Under the pieces are notes generated by a model. It was not told the DNA's origin, did not search any database, and saw nothing but the letters and a program-made list of their open reading frames with translations. Below, piece by piece: positions 6,570 to 13,513 of a stretch of DNA of 35,376 nucleotides (the stretch's first letter is position 1; the number at the start of each line of letters is the position of its first letter). A program made the translations under genes and the position numbers. This DNA is from Oscillospiraceae bacterium (GTDB taxonomy: Bacteria > Bacillota > Clostridia > Oscillospirales > Oscillospiraceae). The DNA is taken from positions 1-35,376 of the forward strand of contig JAFTGD010000058.1 of the NCBI GenBank assembly GCA_017458065.1. Reading direction: 5' to 3'.

Positions 6570-7702
6570 AACACGCATACCTATCAGCCAGTGCAAGCCA
6601 CCGCTGGCTGGCCTGTCCACCGTCGGCAAAGCTGTGCGCCCAGGAAGAAGACAGAAGCAGCGAATACGCTATGCAGGGCACCAGCGCCCATGAACTGGGT
6701 CAATACCTGGTGGAAAAAGCGCTGGGGAAAGCCACGGAAGATCCGACGGAAAGCCTCAGCTTTTACGACAACGAAATGCAGGAGGCTGCAGAAGGCTATG
6801 CTGCCTTCGTCATGGAACAGGTGGAAGCGGCGAAGCAGCTCTGCCCCGATCCCCTGGTCTGTGTGGAACAGACGCTGGACTTCTCCAAATGGGTGGAACA
6901 CGGCTTCGGCACCGGAGACTGCGTCATTGTGGCGGACGACCTGCTGCAGATCATCGATCTGAAATACGGAATCGGCGTCCTCGTGAGCGCATCCGGTGAA
7001 GACGGGACCGGCAACAGCCAGCTCAAATGCTATGCGCTGGGTGCGCTGGACACCTTCGGAAACCTCTATGACATCAGGAGGATCCGGCTGACGATCTATC
7101 AGCCGAGGAGAGAAAACATCGAGAGCTTTGATCTGACGGTAGACGAGTTGCTGAACTGGGCGAACACGGTCCTGGCGCCCACGGCAAAGCTCGCCTATGA
7201 GGGCAACGGAGAATTCCATGCAGGAGATCACTGCCAGTTCTGTAAAATCAGGGCGACCTGCCGGAAACGGGCAGAGTACAACATGGAACTGGCGGCGAAG
7301 GACTTCCCTCCCGCGCCGACGCTGTCCCCGGAGGAAATCGCAGAAATTCTGCCGCGGGTGGACCACCTGACGAGCTGGGCAGAGGACATCAAGGCCTATG
7401 CGCTGAAACAGGCCATGAAGGGCGAACAGTTCCCGCACTTTAAGCTTGTGGAGGGCAGGAGCGTCCGGAAGTTCCGCGATGAGGCGCAGGTTGCCTCCAT
7501 TGTGACGGCAGCGGGTTATGACCCCTATGAGAAAAAGCTGCTCGGCATCACGGCGATGACGAAGCAGCTCGGGAAAAAGCAGTTTGAGGAACTGCTGGGA
7601 AGCTATGTTATAAAACCTCAGGGCAGGCCGGTCCTCGTGCCTGAAATCGATTCAAGGCCCGAATACACATCGGCAAAAAATGATTTTGAAAAGGAGCAAT
7701 AA
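6566..7702 (+). CDS. DUF2800 protein, Cas4/RecB-like PD-(D/E)XK nuclease
   Basis: A phage DUF2800 protein of 378 aa with the RecB/Cas4 nuclease layout. The N-terminus SASASHRWLACPPSAKLCAQ holds conserved Cys residues, followed by GTSAHELGQYLVEKAL. The nuclease core is DCVIVADDLLQIIDLKYGIG with the metal-binding Asp and the D-x-K pair, then QLKCYALGALDTFG. The C-rich cluster CQFCKIRATCRKRAEYN would complete an Fe-S site with an N-terminal Cys, as in Cas4. It is probably an exonuclease in phage recombination or replication, inferred from the neighbouring DUF2815 protein and polymerase. Start and stop overlap the flanking genes, consistent with an operon. Confidence 0.85.
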   Translation: MKHAYLSASASHRWLACPPSAKLCAQEEDRSSEYAMQGTSAHELGQYLVEKALGKATEDPTESLSFYDNEMQEAAEGYAAFVMEQVEAAKQLCPDPLVCVEQTLDFSKWVEHGFGTGDCVIVADDLLQIIDLKYGIGVLVSASGEDGTGNSQLKCYALGALDTFGNLYDIRRIRLTIYQPRRENIESFDLTVDELLNWANTVLAPTAKLAYEGNGEFHAGDHCQFCKIRATCRKRAEYNMELAAKDFPPAPTLSPEEIAEILPRVDHLTSWAEDIKAYALKQAMKGEQFPHFKLVEGRSVRKFRDEAQVASIVTAAGYDPYEKKLLGITAMTKQLGKKQFEELLGSYVIKPQGRPVLVPEIDSRPEYTSAKNDFEKEQ

Positions 7703-7706
7703 TATT

Positions 7707-8279
7707 ATGTCAACTTCAAAAGCCGCAACGAAAGTCATTACCGGAAAGAACACCATCTTCTCTTATCTGTGCGTCAACGAGCCGAAAGCGCCTCTGGGCG
7801 GCGGCACACCGAAATACAGCGTGAGTCTGATCATCCCGAAGAGCGACACCGTCACCGTCGCAAAGATCCGGGCAGCCATTGAGGCGGCCTATGAGGAAGG
7901 CCAGGCCAAACTGAAGGGCAGCGGGCGGGCAGTCCCCTCCCTGGGTGCGCTGAAGACGCCGCTGCGGGACGGTGACCTGGAACGGGCAGGAGACGACGTC
8001 TATAAAGGATGCTGGTTTCTCAACGCGAACAGCGTCACCAAGCCCGGCGTTGTAGACGCGGCGCTGAACCCGATCATCGATCCGGGAGAGCTGTACTCCG
8101 GCATCATCGGGAGGGCGAGCATCAACTTCTACGCGTTCAACTCCAACGGCAACAAGGGCATCGCCTGCGGCCTGAACAACCTGCAGAAGCTCAGCGACGG
8201 GACGCCGCTCGGCGGACACAGCAGGGCGGAGCTCGACTTTGCCGGACTGGACGATGATGACGACGACTTCCTCACATGA
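7707..8279 (+). CDS. DUF2815 ssDNA-binding-like protein
   Basis: A 190-aa phage DUF2815 protein, a family regarded as single-stranded DNA-binding or replication accessory. Visible family signatures are GKNTIFSYLCVNEPKAPLGG, KYSVSLIIPKSD, ALKTPLRDGDLER, GCWFLNANS and GRASINFYAFNSNGNKGIAC. It ends in an acidic tail (DDDDDDFLT), as in many SSB proteins where the tail binds partners. The ATG at 7707 is chosen because AAGGAG lies ten bases before it. Its stop codon overlaps an ATG (ATGA at 8276) that was once the start of the DNA polymerase gene. Confidence 0.85.
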   Translation: MSTSKAATKVITGKNTIFSYLCVNEPKAPLGGGTPKYSVSLIIPKSDTVTVAKIRAAIEAAYEEGQAKLKGSGRAVPSLGALKTPLRDGDLERAGDDVYKGCWFLNANSVTKPGVVDAALNPIIDPGELYSGIIGRASINFYAFNSNGNKGIACGLNNLQKLSDGTPLGGHSRAELDFAGLDDDDDDFLT

Positions 8280-8368
8280 TCAAGACTCTGAGCATCGACA
8301 TTGAAACACGAAGCGGAACAGACGACGTCCTCACAAGCTCCGGATCGTCTCGCTTCCGTCAGGCTTGA
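8276..8368 (+). pseudogene. relic 5' end of the DNA polymerase gene
   Basis: The ATG at 8276 overlaps the DUF2815 stop in the standard ATGA arrangement and encodes MIKTLSIDIETRSGTDD, the same start as the intact polymerase 183 bases downstream (MIHTLSIDIETRS). The reading then runs into structured repeat copy 4 and stops at a TGA in its first hairpin (8366-8368). It is the former start of the polymerase, left behind when the element inserted. The 13 comparable codons differ at eight positions, seven of them synonymous. Confidence 0.8.
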
Positions 8369-8436
8369 CGAAAGCTCGCTCCCTCCGCTGCTCGTCCTCT
8401 TTCGGAGAAGACCCACTGCGTTGGGCTCTTCTCCGA
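8335..8436 (+). repeat. structured repeat element, copy 4 (5' end of DNA polymerase)
   Basis: Full copy. AAGCTCCGGATC, first hairpin GCTTCCGTCA-GGCT-TGACGAAAGC, linker, terminal hairpin TCGGAGAAGA-CCCA-CTGCGT-TGGGC-TCTTCTCCGA. It is preceded by ACGTCCTCAC, shared with copy 5. A new ribosome site (GAAAGGAA) and start codon lie 15-23 bases downstream. Confidence 0.85.
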
Positions 8437-8458
8437 TTTATTATAGAAAGGAAATGTG

Positions 8459-10414
8459 ATGATACACACATTAAGCATAGATATAGAAACAAGAAGCAAA
8501 ATCGACATTACTAAGAGTTGGGTCTACCGCTATGCGGAGGATCCGGACTTTGACATTCTGCTTTTCGGGGTCAGTGTCAACGGCGGACCGGTGACGGTCT
8601 ACGACCTGGCCTGCGGAGAAAAACTGCCGGAGGAGATCCTGGAAGCAATTGTCAGCGACGATGTCACAAAATATGCCTATAACGCGAGCTTCGAACGGAT
8701 ATGTATCAGCAAATGGCTGGGGAAACAGGGTTTCCTCAACCCTAAGAGCTGGCGCTGCGACATGGTCTGGGCGGCATACAACGGGCTGCCGCTGGCACTG
8801 GCGCAGGTTGGCACGGTACTGGGACTGGAGAGACAGAAGATGACCGAGGGGCGGGCTCTGATCCGGTACTTTTGTATACCTGCGCCCTCAGATGCCACAG
8901 ACGGGATGTTTTCCGATGAGGAAACATCACATTTCCACTCCCCTGCGGACGCACCGGAGAAATGGGCGCTGTTCAAGGCCTACAACAAGAGAGATGTCGA
9001 GGTCGAAATGGCGATACAGGAACGGCTGCGGAGCTATCCGGCGCCGGAAAGCGTCTGGGACGAGTATCACCAGGATCAGGAGATCAACGACCGGGGGATC
9101 CGGATCGACCGGGAACTGGTGACACAGGCCATTGAGCTGGACCGGATCAGCCAGGCACGGCTGATGGAGAAGCTGAAAAAACTGACTGGGCTGGAAAACC
9201 CCAACTCGGTCAGTCAGCTGAAAGGATATCTGGAAGAGAGCGGCATGCAGGTGGAGAGCCTCGGAAAAAAACAGGTTCAGGCAATGCTGGCAGATGCCCC
9301 CGGCACACTGCAGGAGATTCTGGAACTCCGTCTTCAATCCTCCAAAAGCAGTTTGAAGAAATATGAGGCAATGAAAAATGCCGTCTGTGAGGACGGCAGG
9401 TGCAGGGGCATGTTCCAGTTCTATGGTGCGAACCGCTCCGGGCGCTGGGCCGGGCGCCTCATCCAGCTGCAGAACCTGCCCCAGAACCACATGGCAGATC
9501 TGAACGAGGCGCGGGAGCTGGTGAAAGCCGGAGACGCCGAGATGCTGGAGCTTCTCTACCCCTCCATCCCAGAAGTGTTGTCAGAACTGATCCGGACAGC
9601 CTTTGTCCCGGAAGCTGGTAAAAAGTTTATCGTGGCGGACTTCAGCGCCATTGAGGCGCGGGTCCTGGCTCACCTCGCCGGTGAAAACTGGCGGGCGGAA
9701 GTCTTCCGGAACGGCGGAGACATCTATTGCGCCTCGGCCAGTCAGATGTTCCGGGTGCCGGTTGAAAAACACGGTATGAATGGACATCTGCGGCAGAAAG
9801 GCAAGATCGCGGAGCTGGCGCTGGGCTACGGCGGCGGGGTCGGCGCGCTCAAGGCGATGGGTGCCATCGAAATGGGACTAACAGAAGAGGAGCTGCAGCC
9901 GCTGGTCAGCATGTGGCGGGAGGCCAACCCCAACATCGTAAACTACTGGTGGAAGATCGACGCAGCGGCGAAAAGCGTCATCCGGGACCATGTGCCAGTC
10001 GAGGGCGGGCTGGTCCGGTTCGAATATCAGCACGGGATGATGTTCATCACGCTCCCCAGCGGCAGATGCCTCGCCTATGTGAAACCGAAGATCTGTGAAA
10101 ACCGCTACGGCGGTGAGGGAATCAGCTACTGCGGGCTCACAGCACAGAAGAAGTTCGAGCGGATCGAGAGTTACGGGCCTAAACTGGTGGAAAACATCAC
10201 GCAGGCCATCAGCCGTGACATTCTCGCTCACGCCATGAAGACGCTGCGGAAGGAACGGATCGTCGGGCACATCCATGACGAGATCATCCTGGAGACAGAA
10301 AAAGACGCCAGCGTCCGGTACATCTGCGAACAGATGGGCAGGACGCCGGCGTGGATCCCGGGGCTTATGCTCCAGGCCGACGGGTATGAATGTGAATACT
10401 ACCGAAAAGAGTGA
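8459..10414 (+). CDS. family A DNA polymerase with 3'-5' exonuclease domain
   Basis: A phage replicative polymerase of 651 aa. Exonuclease motifs are intact: LSIDIETRS (Exo I), YNASFERICISKWLG (Exo II) and YNKRDVEVEMAI (Exo III). The polymerase domain carries motif A (VADFSAIEARVLAHLAGE), motif B (RQKGKIAELALGYGGGVGAL) and motif C (GHIHDEIILE). The start is the ATG at 8459 after GAAAGGAA; a GTG directly before it is less likely. The first roughly 20 codons are very AT-rich (about 30 percent GC by hand count) and duplicate, with different codons, the relic start at 8276. The original translational coupling to DUF2815 has been lost, so expression now depends on the new ribosome site. It ends three bases from the convergent sigma-like gene. 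Confidence 0.92.
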   Translation: MIHTLSIDIETRSKIDITKSWVYRYAEDPDFDILLFGVSVNGGPVTVYDLACGEKLPEEILEAIVSDDVTKYAYNASFERICISKWLGKQGFLNPKSWRCDMVWAAYNGLPLALAQVGTVLGLERQKMTEGRALIRYFCIPAPSDATDGMFSDEETSHFHSPADAPEKWALFKAYNKRDVEVEMAIQERLRSYPAPESVWDEYHQDQEINDRGIRIDRELVTQAIELDRISQARLMEKLKKLTGLENPNSVSQLKGYLEESGMQVESLGKKQVQAMLADAPGTLQEILELRLQSSKSSLKKYEAMKNAVCEDGRCRGMFQFYGANRSGRWAGRLIQLQNLPQNHMADLNEARELVKAGDAEMLELLYPSIPEVLSELIRTAFVPEAGKKFIVADFSAIEARVLAHLAGENWRAEVFRNGGDIYCASASQMFRVPVEKHGMNGHLRQKGKIAELALGYGGGVGALKAMGAIEMGLTEEELQPLVSMWREANPNIVNYWWKIDAAAKSVIRDHVPVEGGLVRFEYQHGMMFITLPSGRCLAYVKPKICENRYGGEGISYCGLTAQKKFERIESYGPKLVENITQAISRDILAHAMKTLRKERIVGHIHDEIILETEKDASVRYICEQMGRTPAWIPGLMLQADGYECEYYRKE

Positions 10415-10417
10415 GTA

Positions 10418-11008
10418 TCACCCTTCATAAAGCTCACGGGCAAGGCGTCTGACCTTGTCGATCAGGGCATAACCCTGGGACCTGCCTTTCGTCCAGCCGA
10501 TCCTCTCCAGAATTTCCTTTTTGGAAAACTCCAGACGGAGCAGGGAGAAGATTCTGCTATAGAGCGGGTCGACACGGGAGAGCTTTTCTTCCACTTCATC
10601 CAGAGCAAGGGAGGACAGTAGTTCCCTGGTCTCTCTCTCTGTGCCGGTCGGGTCAGTGCGGCTCTCTTCCCCTTCCTGCAGCTCTTCCAGAATCTGGTCC
10701 AGAGAATAGAGGTCATCGCCGAACAGGGTATCAGCGTTGAGATAACGGTGCACGCTGTTATTGAAATACCAGGCGGTAACTTCACGGGCTTCCTCCCGGA
10801 TCCGGATGAAAGCGACCGGCACCTTTCTACCGGAGCCCGGCATGGCAAAGCGCACGACATTACGGGAATCCAGTCCCTCCATACGAAGCTGCTCACTCAT
10901 ATCCCGATCCATCACGACTGGATAAAGGATCTCGTTTTCCCGGCATGGAATGTTGTCAAAAGCTCTGAATTTGCTGAAATCACGTTCAAAAAGGTTCTTG
11001 TTTGTCAT
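10418..11008 (-). CDS. phage sigma-like / HTH regulatory protein
   Basis: A 196-aa protein. The C-terminal 60 residues look like sigma region 4 or a related HTH: LDEVEEKLSRVDPLYSRIFS, FSKKEILERIGWTKGRSQGY, IDKVRRLARELYEG. The N-terminal half (FSKFRAFDNIPCRENEILYP, VAFIRIREEAREVTAWYFNN) is not recognised. It probably regulates transcription of phage genes. The ATG at 11008 lies seven bases after GGAGG; an in-frame ATG at 11113 exists but has no good ribosome site. The ribosome site and start codon are buried in a 19-bp hairpin (11003-11051), so translation is probably controlled. It converges on the polymerase gene. Confidence 0.6.
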   Translation of the reverse strand: MTNKNLFERDFSKFRAFDNIPCRENEILYPVVMDRDMSEQLRMEGLDSRNVVRFAMPGSGRKVPVAFIRIREEAREVTAWYFNNSVHRYLNADTLFGDDLYSLDQILEELQEGEESRTDPTGTERETRELLSSLALDEVEEKLSRVDPLYSRIFSLLRLEFSKKEILERIGWTKGRSQGYALIDKVRRLARELYEG

Positions 11009-11051
11009 TGGTTTTTCCTCCGTTTTTGTCGTGGAGAAAAAACCAATGACA
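11003..11051 (-). promoter_or_regulatory. RNA hairpin sequestering the ribosome site and start codon of the sigma-like gene
   Basis: The minus-strand transcript contains TGTCATTGGTTTTTTCTCC (11051-11033), an 11-nt loop, and GGAGGAAAAACCAATGACA (11021-11003). All 19 positions can pair, 18 as Watson-Crick and one as G-U. The downstream arm contains both the GGAGG ribosome site and the ATG. Such a stem should block initiation unless melted or pre-empted. Confidence 0.75.
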
Positions 11052-11062
11052 GGAAAAATGGG

Positions 11063-11108
11063 CGCGCTGACCTGACAAGGCTTTTTCTCCTTGTTTTGGG
11101 TCAGCGCG
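11063..11108 (-). promoter_or_regulatory. second leader hairpin upstream of the sigma-like gene
   Basis: CGCGCTGACC (11063-11072) and GGTCAGCGCG (11099-11108) are a perfect 10-bp inverted repeat, with an inner CAAGG/CCTTG pair. In the leftward transcript it lies just upstream of the start-codon hairpin, making a two-hairpin leader. It may be part of the same control or compete in folding. Confidence 0.5.
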
Positions 11109-11198
11109 TCCATGGCGCTGATGATCCTGATTCAGTTTTATGCCGTCGGCAGCACGATGGACGGATCTGTCGTCACAGACCCCATGATGCAGACAGTG

Positions 11199-11251
11199 AG
11201 CTCATTGGCTCAGAGAAACCCACGATTATGGGCTTCTCTCAACAAATGAGC
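11199..11251 (+). repeat. probable partial structured repeat (terminal hairpin only)
   Basis: AGAGAA-A-CCCA-CGATTA-TGGGC-TTCTCT (around 11212-11239) has the CCCR-N6-YGGGC core of the terminal hairpin with copy-specific arms. Outer arms GCTCATTGG/CAAATGAGC extend the pairing. The first hairpin of the family is not recognisable upstream, so this is a degenerate or truncated relative. It lies in a gene-free stretch (11114-11417). Confidence 0.45.
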
Positions 11252-11256
11252 AAAAC

Positions 11257-11324
11257 AAAAAAGGCCGGACACAAAGCCCCGGAAACTCTGTACATACAGA
11301 GTCTCAGGAACTAAGTGTCCGGCC
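11257..11324 (-). terminator. large structured terminator downstream of the Com-like gene
   Basis: GGCCGGACAC (11263-11272) pairs with GTGTCCGGCC (11315-11324). Inside is a second hairpin, ACTCTGTA-CA-TACAGAGT (11285-11302), separated by internal loops. On the minus strand the outer stem is followed by six T residues (11262-11257), so it terminates the leftward ImmA/zinc-ribbon transcript. The two-level fold is more elaborate than a simple terminator. Confidence 0.6.
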
Positions 11325-11417
11325 ATTCGGTGACTTACGGCAAAAGCCGCAGACCCATTGCTCGGTACCCCTGTCAGTCTGAAATCAGGACTGCAGGTCG
11401 TTCAGTTTTTACAAAAA

Positions 11418-11615
11418 TCAGCGGTAATATGGCGCCCGATAAGACGCCAACCGATACACATATGTGTTTTGCCGTCGGCAAGCCAGGTTGATCCGGGTAA
11501 TATGCTTGCAGTTCGGGCATTTGATCTCTACAAAGCCGGTGGCAAGACTGACCTTGTCAAACAGCCTCTGTCCACAGACAGGACATTTCTTTGCCACGCG
11601 AAGTTCCGATTCCAT
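11418..11615 (-). CDS. Com-like zinc-ribbon protein
   Basis: A 65-aa protein with two Cys pairs, KKCPVCGQRL and EIKCPNCKHI, joined by the segment FDKVSLATGFVEIKC. This matches the short zinc ribbons related to phage Mu Com, a translational activator that binds RNA. The C-terminal half is basic and Tyr-rich (RRQNTYVYRLASYRAPYYR). Its ATG overlaps the stop of the ImmA gene (TAATG), so the two are translated together. Whether it acts on RNA here is inference; a nearby start-codon hairpin in the sigma-like leader would be one conceivable target. Confidence 0.7.
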   Translation of the reverse strand: MESELRVAKKCPVCGQRLFDKVSLATGFVEIKCPNCKHITRINLACRRQNTYVYRLASYRAPYYR

Positions 11616-12346
11616 TAAATTACTTCCTCCTCGTCCATCCAGATATCGATCATGGCACTGGGGCTGTACAGCTGGTTCTTCTTCAGAAGCCCGAGGAGCT
11701 CCAGCCGGTAGGCCATCGCCTGGGCGGAGACGCCCATCATCCGACAGAGCCCCATGAATCTGCCATAGTCCTCCCTGCGCCAGACAGGGTTGAGAATGTC
11801 AAAGCCGTTCGGACTGCCGACCAACGCCAGATTGCGGCGGAGCAGATCTTCCGGCATCAGAAACTCAGAGGCCAGAACATCCATCTGCCACTCCTCCCAG
11901 TCGTACGCGCTGCCTCGGGCCCTGAGCCGATGATCCCTGCAGGGCAGGGATCGGCGGGCCGCGACGCCGCTTCCATAGGCGGCAGGATAAAGCATCTTCA
12001 GCACATGATGCGCGCACTCGTGGCCAAGGGTGAAATTACGGCGGCCGAGACCGGCGGGCAGATAGAGAAGATCCTGCTCCAGTAAAATCGTTCTGCCGTC
12101 CAGCGAACAGATGCCGCGAAGATCGGAGTCCGGAAGGTCGAGATCCACTTCTCCATAACTCGTGAGGCCCATGATCCGGCCGTCTGTGGAGAGATGCCGG
12201 TACAGGACGCGGAGGCCGAGAAGCTTCTTCGTCAGAAGGACCATATCCACACAGTACGGATTCTCCTGTGCTTCCGGCAGCTGCCAGTAGGCGCGGAGAA
12301 CGCGCCGGGCAATCTTCTCAAGGTCATAGCGGGACAAATAGCGCAA
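11615..12346 (-). CDS. ImmA/IrrE family metallopeptidase (DUF955)
   Basis: A zinc peptidase of 243 aa of the ImmA type, which relieves phage or ICE repression by cleaving or inactivating the repressor. The active site is the HExxH motif in FTLGHECAHHVLKMLYP (about residue 110), followed by DVLASEFLMPEDLLRRN, which supplies the third ligand region. The C-terminal part is a helical domain (MGLCRMMGVSAQAMAYRLEL). The chosen start is a TTG at 12346, eight bases after GGGAGG; the longer frame to 12394 would overlap the predicted -10 box of its own promoter. It is divergent from the repressor at 12504, the usual repressor/antirepressor layout. Confidence 0.82.
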   Translation of the reverse strand: MRYLSRYDLEKIARRVLRAYWQLPEAQENPYCVDMVLLTKKLLGLRVLYRHLSTDGRIMGLTSYGEVDLDLPDSDLRGICSLDGRTILLEQDLLYLPAGLGRRNFTLGHECAHHVLKMLYPAAYGSGVAARRSLPCRDHRLRARGSAYDWEEWQMDVLASEFLMPEDLLRRNLALVGSPNGFDILNPVWRREDYGRFMGLCRMMGVSAQAMAYRLELLGLLKKNQLYSPSAMIDIWMDEEEVI

Positions 12347-12382
12347 TGTCGTTCCCTCCCCTCTGTCAAATCGTGTAATCGG

Positions 12383-12464
12383 ATTGTAACACACTATTTT
12401 GCGTTTTGCAAGAGCATTTTACAAAATTTCAGGGCTTGCAAATTGTATTTTATTGTGTTATAGT
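12383..12464. promoter_or_regulatory. back-to-back divergent promoters of the lysogeny switch
   Basis: Leftward promoter: -35 TTGCAA (minus strand, 12411-12406), 17-bp spacer, -10 TACAAT (12388-12383). Rightward promoter: -35 TTGCAA (12436-12441), 17-bp spacer, -10 TATAGT (12459-12464). The two -35 boxes lie in a perfect inverted repeat, TTTGCAAG/CTTGCAAA, so the region has near twofold symmetry. This is the likely operator for the repressor encoded at 12504, serving both directions. Confidence 0.75.
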
Positions 12465-12503
12465 GTGGGCATGAGATAAAACGCTACTGAGGGAGGGCAT
12501 ATT

Positions 12504-13370
12504 ATGGGCAGACCGAAGAAGGAAGAGAAAAGGACGAACGTCATCAATATCAGCACCGGTAAAACGGCGGGGACCTCTCCCCTGCCGGTAATCTGTGAGC
12601 AGGTGCGCTATTACCGTACACTCAGGAACCTGGAGCAGAAGCAGCTGGCAAAGGAACTCGGCATCACGGCTAATGCTGTCAGCAACTGGGAGCAAGGCCG
12701 CAGCCGCCCGGATGTGGCTCTGATCCCGGATCTCTGCCGGGTGCTTGGCATCAGCTTCTATGAGCTGTACGGGCTGGCAGACCCGAACCGGCACAACGAG
12801 AATGAGATGCGGCATCTGAAGGACTACCGCCAGCTGAACCGGACCAACCGGACACTGGTGGACGGCCTGATGGGAAACATGCTGCGGCTGCAGAACGCGG
12901 AAAACACCCCGAAGCTGATCCGTCTGCGCTGCTTCGACAAACCCCTGGCCGCCGGTATCGGCGATCCTACGGAGTTTGAGGGGCTGAGCGAGGAGATCTA
13001 CCTCTATGACAGCGACGAGTTCCGCAGAGCGGACTATGTGTTCCGGGTAAACGGCGACAGCATGGAGCCGGAGTACCGGAACGGCGATCTGGTGCTTGTG
13101 GAGCGGATCCCCAACGGACTGACCCTGCAGGAGGGCGAAATCGGCGCGTTTATCGTCGGAAACGAGATGTACATCAAAGAGTACCGCAGGGACGGGTTAC
13201 ACTCGCTGAACAAAAAGTATGACGTGCTGAAATTCGACGAGGAGCAGGCAGTCTATCTGATCGGAAAGGTGCTGACCGTGCTGGACAACGACAATATCGC
13301 GAGCCAGAGCGACGTGGAGAAGTTCCAGCTGGTCACGTCCTCACAAGCTCCGTATCGTTCGCTTCCCTGA
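12504..13370 (+). CDS. LexA/CI-like phage repressor (XRE HTH plus S24 peptidase)
   Basis: This 288-aa protein has an XRE HTH (about residues 32-92: YYRTLRNLEQKQLAKELGIT, ANAVSNWEQGRSRPDVALIP) and a C-terminal S24 domain. The autocleavage frame is visible: a PLAAGIG cleavage-site-like segment near residue 148, Ser186 in NGDSMEPEYRNGDLVLVER and Lys225 in EMYIKEYRRDG. It should hold the prophage silent and self-cleave during the SOS response. GGGAGG lies eight bases before the ATG. The natural C-terminus is altered: the last 11 residues (TSSQAPYRSLP) are read from structured repeat copy 5 and its flank, and the stop is in that element's first hairpin. Confidence 0.9.
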   Translation: MGRPKKEEKRTNVINISTGKTAGTSPLPVICEQVRYYRTLRNLEQKQLAKELGITANAVSNWEQGRSRPDVALIPDLCRVLGISFYELYGLADPNRHNENEMRHLKDYRQLNRTNRTLVDGLMGNMLRLQNAENTPKLIRLRCFDKPLAAGIGDPTEFEGLSEEIYLYDSDEFRRADYVFRVNGDSMEPEYRNGDLVLVERIPNGLTLQEGEIGAFIVGNEMYIKEYRRDGLHSLNKKYDVLKFDEEQAVYLIGKVLTVLDNDNIASQSDVEKFQLVTSSQAPYRSLP

Positions 13371-13483
13371 AGTGTCAGGAAAGCTCGCTCCCTCCGAGCA
13401 AAGCTTGGATCGTCGCGCGTTTCTCGCGCGTCGCTATGCTCGTCTTTTTCGATGAAGACCCACTCCGTTGGGCTCTTCATCGA
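13345..13483 (+). repeat. structured repeat element, copy 5 (composite, 139 bp)
   Basis: This longer copy has first hairpin GCTTCCCTGA-AGTG-TCAGGAAAGC. It is followed by what looks like a second unit head: CGAGCA-AAGCTTGGATCGTC, a hairpin CGCGCG-TTTC-TCGCGCG-like segment, then TGCTCG, which pairs with CGAGCA. The terminal hairpin is TCGATGAAGA-CCCA-CTCCGT-TGGGC-TCTTCATCGA. It supplies the end of the repressor gene and lies just upstream of the SRAP start, whose first codons are AT-rich. Confidence 0.75.
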
Positions 13484-13513
13484 GTGATTGTATTTTTAAA
13501 GAGGTAGATTTAT

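Noticed and set aside
11263-11324. Self-cleaving ribozyme (hammerhead or twister)
   Set aside because: The conserved core sequences of these ribozymes are absent on both strands; the T-run supports a terminator instead.
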